Shown here piece after piece: positions 61,539-64,000 of a stretch of 64,000 nucleotides of DNA. The position numbers were made by a program, and so were the translations under genes. The DNA is from CAYPNF01 sp964411985 (lineage in GTDB: Bacteria > Verrucomicrobiota > Verrucomicrobiia > Limisphaerales > J093), in contig CAYPNF010000001.1 in NCBI GenBank assembly GCA_964411985.1, positions 237,596-301,595 on the forward strand, in the 5' to 3' direction. Below the pieces are notes generated by a model, which did not search any database, was not told where the DNA came from, and saw nothing but the letters and a program-made list of their open reading frames with translations. Each line of letters begins with the position of its first letter. The stretch's first letter is position 1.

Positions 61539-63257
61539 ATGAAGCTGATTAATCCGTCCGGGGTTGATTACCTGATCCTCATCATCTACTTCCTATTCGT
61601 CATCGGAATAGGTTACGTGCTCAAACGATACGTCAGCGGCACCAAGGACTTCTTCGAGTCGGGCCGCTCGCTACCCTCTTGGGTTTGCGCGTTAGGCTTC
61701 ATCGGTGCGAACCTCGGCGCCCAAGAGGTCATGGGTATGGCCGCATCGGGTGCCAAGTACGGAATCGCCACCTGCCACTTCTACTGGGTCGGCGCCATCC
61801 CCGCCATGGTCTTCGTGGGGGTGTTCATGATGCCGTTTTACTATGGATCGAAGGCCCGATCTGTGCCCGAATACCTGAAGCTGCGCTTCGACGAAAAGAC
61901 GCGGGGCTTCAACGCCATCACGTTTGCCACCATGACCGTCCTTTCCTCCGGCATCTCCATGTACGGCCTGGCGATTCTGCTGGAGACGCTCATCGGCTGG
62001 AATTTTCATGTGAGCATCCTCATCTCGGGGGCGATCGTGCTCGCCTACATTTTCATGGGCGGTCTCACCAGCGCCATCTATAACGAAGTCCTGCAGTTCT
62101 TCCTTATTGTCTTCGGCTTTCTGCCGCTCTCTATCATGGGTTTGATCCACGTAGGCGGATGGAACGGCCTCGTGGAGAAACTCTCTGCAGTAGCGGTCAA
62201 GAATGGCTTTGCCGCAGGTGCCATGACCGACTCCTGGAAACACATGGGCAGCGCCACCGCCAACCCCATGGGTGTGGAATGGTTCGGGCTGGTCATGGGG
62301 CTCGGATTCGTCCTTTCCTTCGGATATTGGTGCACGGACTTCCTGGTGGTGCAACGCGCTATGGCGGCGGAGAATATGTCGGCCGCACGCCGCACTCCCC
62401 TCATCGCCGCCATCCCCAAAATGATGTTTCCCTTCCTGGTGATTCTCCCCGGCATGATCGCCATGGCCCTCACCGCCAGCCAGGGGAGCGGACTCCAGAT
62501 CCCCACCATGGCCGATGGAAAGGAATACGACTTCAATAAGGTGGTTCCGCTGATGCTCGGCCACTATTTCCCCACCGGTATGCTCGGAGTGGGCCTCACC
62601 GCCCTCATGGCCTCTTTCATGTCCGGCATGGCGGGAAATGTCACGGCCTTCAACACGGTATGGACGTATGACATTTACCAGAGTTACATCCGCAAGAACG
62701 CCTCGGACGCGCACTACCTTTGGGTGGGCAAAATGGCCACGGTCTTCGGCATCCTGGCCAGCATGGTGGCCGCTTATGCGGCGACCAAGTTCAACAACAT
62801 TATGGACATGCTGCAGCTGATCTTCGCGTTCGTGAACGCCCCGTTGTTTGCCACCTTCCTTCTGGGCATGTTCTGGCGGCGAGCCACCGGCCACGGCGCT
62901 TTCCTGGGCTTGGTCATCGGCACGCTGTCCGCCTCCCTCCACCATGGCCTCACGCAACCCGTCGGCGCCGCATCCCTGATCAAAGGGGGGTGGCTTGGCA
63001 CAATCTTGCACCAGTACCCCAGCGATATGGCCCAGAATTTCTGGACTGCCATCTATGCGTGGACCGCCTGTTTTGTGGCCACCATCGTCATCTCCATGCT
63101 CACGAAACCCAATAAGACCGAAAAGGAACTGGCGGGATTGGTCTATTCACTGACCCCGAAACCGAAAGATGAATCCGGTTCCATGCTGAAGAATCCAGCC
63201 TTCCTGGGTGCCATCGTGATGGCTGTAGCGCTCCTCATCAACATCGTGCTCTGGTAA
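61539..63257 (+). CDS. Sodium:solute symporter (SSS/SLC5 family)
   Basis: 572 residues with about 13-14 helices. SSS signature regions are visible: VSGTKDFFESGRSLPSW, GAQEVMGMAASGAKYG (first Na+-site helix), and the later LTALMASFMSGMAGNVTAFNT. The family imports sugars, myo-inositol or organic acids with Na+. Followed by a small two-helix membrane gene 22 bases downstream. The substrate cannot be given. Confidence 0.93.
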   Translation: MKLINPSGVDYLILIIYFLFVIGIGYVLKRYVSGTKDFFESGRSLPSWVCALGFIGANLGAQEVMGMAASGAKYGIATCHFYWVGAIPAMVFVGVFMMPFYYGSKARSVPEYLKLRFDEKTRGFNAITFATMTVLSSGISMYGLAILLETLIGWNFHVSILISGAIVLAYIFMGGLTSAIYNEVLQFFLIVFGFLPLSIMGLIHVGGWNGLVEKLSAVAVKNGFAAGAMTDSWKHMGSATANPMGVEWFGLVMGLGFVLSFGYWCTDFLVVQRAMAAENMSAARRTPLIAAIPKMMFPFLVILPGMIAMALTASQGSGLQIPTMADGKEYDFNKVVPLMLGHYFPTGMLGVGLTALMASFMSGMAGNVTAFNTVWTYDIYQSYIRKNASDAHYLWVGKMATVFGILASMVAAYAATKFNNIMDMLQLIFAFVNAPLFATFLLGMFWRRATGHGAFLGLVIGTLSASLHHGLTQPVGAASLIKGGWLGTILHQYPSDMAQNFWTAIYAWTACFVATIVISMLTKPNKTEKELAGLVYSLTPKPKDESGSMLKNPAFLGAIVMAVALLINIVLW

Positions 63258-63279
63258 AAACCTTTTCCTCGACTCGCTT

Positions 63280-63489
63280 ATGCATCTCGACGTTCGGCTT
63301 CCTATTGGCCTCATGTTCACGATCATCGGAGCTATCCTGGTGGTATACGGGTTCATCATGGACCCCGCCAAGATCAAGGCTCTGCCCCTGGGCGTGAACG
63401 TCAACCTCTGGTCCGGATTCGCCATGCTGGCCTTCGGCATCCTCATGCTCCTGGTCTCGATGGGGAAAAAGCCGGCAAAAAAGCCTTAG
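63280..63489 (+). CDS. Small two-helix membrane protein after the symporter
   Basis: 69 residues with two membrane helices (about 8-27 and 42-61) and a Lys-rich tail (GKKPAKKP). The pairing with an SSS transporter, 22 bases away, suggests a small accessory or stabilising subunit. No family recognised beyond that. Confidence 0.75.
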   Translation: MHLDVRLPIGLMFTIIGAILVVYGFIMDPAKIKALPLGVNVNLWSGFAMLAFGILMLLVSMGKKPAKKP

Positions 63490-64000
63490 GCCAACCGCCA
63501 CCACTCATTGGGGAGCTTTAGGACCAGGATGGGGCACTGAGAGTCCGGGCGGTATGGTATTGGAAGGGCCGACGAGAGCTGCTCCGCCCCCCCCAAGGGC
63601 CTAACCCAAGCGGTGAGCAGCCACCGAATCGTCGCCCCCCGCGGACACCGCTGTTCTACAACCCCCGGCTCAAGGTCTGAAGTTCAATTCGAATGCTTCC
63701 CACAATCCCTTGCGCTGCCGTTGCGTCCTGACTCCAGTTCTCGGAGATTTCACGGGACAGACACGAATCGCTCACAAAGGCACCAGGGCGCCTCCGTTCC
63801 TGATCCATTCTTTAGGGACAGACGATGATAAAGGCATACGTCTGGATGGGGTCCATTGCGGCATCCCTGGAAAAACTGGGCCCCTGTTTAGGGACAGACC
63901 TAGATGAAGGCGCGCAGGCCGATTTCATCCAATCTGTATCCCTGAGAAAACCCACCGCCTCCGAACTGATACGAAACGCGGATTCAAACCTTCAGAAACT
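63490..64000. other. Terminal intergenic region with a repeated GGGACAGAC word
   Basis: 511 bases to the window edge without a supported gene. GGGACAGAC occurs at 63754-63762, 63815-63823 and 63891-63899; the last two share TTTAGGGACAGAC at a spacing of 76 bases. A frame beginning at an ATG at 63825 stays open to the edge (about 58 codons) but lacks any recognisable motif. Repeated words of this kind occur around REP-associated tyrosine transposases, which may lie beyond the window. Confidence 0.4.

Noticed and set aside
61692..63011. Minus-strand 439-residue frame
   Set aside because: Gly/His/Asp-rich antisense shadow of the sodium:solute symporter gene.

Overview
The window reads as a chromosomal segment of a Verrucomicrobiota bacterium, probably of the Pedosphaerales/Limisphaerales type. 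This placement is inferred from protein content, not from a marker gene. It is GC-rich and encodes a short prepilin-like secreted protein with the C-terminal H-X9-DG motif, very large LamG/Ig/PKD surface proteins with a shared C-terminal beta domain, a Tat-exported Gfo/Idh oxidoreductase next to a DUF6807 (PmoA-like) protein and a xylose-isomerase-like TIM barrel, and alternative complex III linked to a cbb3 oxidase. There is one tRNA, no rRNA, no CRISPR array and no intact transposase.

Layout. 1-6.9 kb: end of an alternative complex III operon (ActF, cut by the window edge) running into ccoS-ccoN-ccoO-ccoP-like-ccoI with overlapping genes, an aerobic quinol-to-oxygen branch. 6.9-8.8 kb: a VapBC-type pair and a short MetE-like protein on the minus strand. 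8.9-15 kb: a 2020-residue mosaic surface protein. 15.1-20.1 kb: a soluble hybrid kinase with an amide/urea-binding-like sensor domain, followed by SYLF and Spy/CpxP-like genes. 20.3-25.7 kb: a VapC relic, an MFS transporter, then Rrf2 - cupin - zinc macrodomain - class M sirtuin, and a scarred zone ending at tRNA-Arg(CCT). 25.7-35.9 kb: a DUF1287 protein, an AraC regulator and a sugar/surface locus. 36-49.8 kb: a dense multiheme cytochrome region. 49.9-63.5 kb: a kinase-MurQ fusion, aroB, a second hybrid kinase, an esterase, a TerB-like protein and a sodium:solute symporter.

Two regions stand out. (1) 36-49.8 kb encodes architectures resembling three different inner-membrane quinol oxidases used by Geobacter for extracellular respiration: an ImcH-like 7-heme NapC protein, a CbcL-like 11-heme/cytochrome b fusion, and a Cbc4-like tetraheme/FeS/NrfD set. 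They lie with an OmcA/MtrC-type decaheme cytochrome, two monoheme cytochromes, a small outer-membrane barrel and a Fur regulator. No MtrB-type porin and no NrfA were found. This suggests a verrucomicrobial extracellular electron transfer island. (2) 21.8-24.4 kb pairs a SirTM-type sirtuin (catalytic His replaced by Gln) with a zinc macrodomain, normally a writer/eraser pair for protein ADP-ribosylation. Here they sit behind an Rrf2 regulator with a visible promoter/operator and a cupin, without the lipoate ligase and GcvH-L partners known from Gram-positive pathogens.

Other notable items are a one-polypeptide amino-sugar kinase + MurNAc-6-P etherase, a CcoI P-type ATPase with an extra C-terminal membrane domain, and gene relics next to tRNA-Arg.
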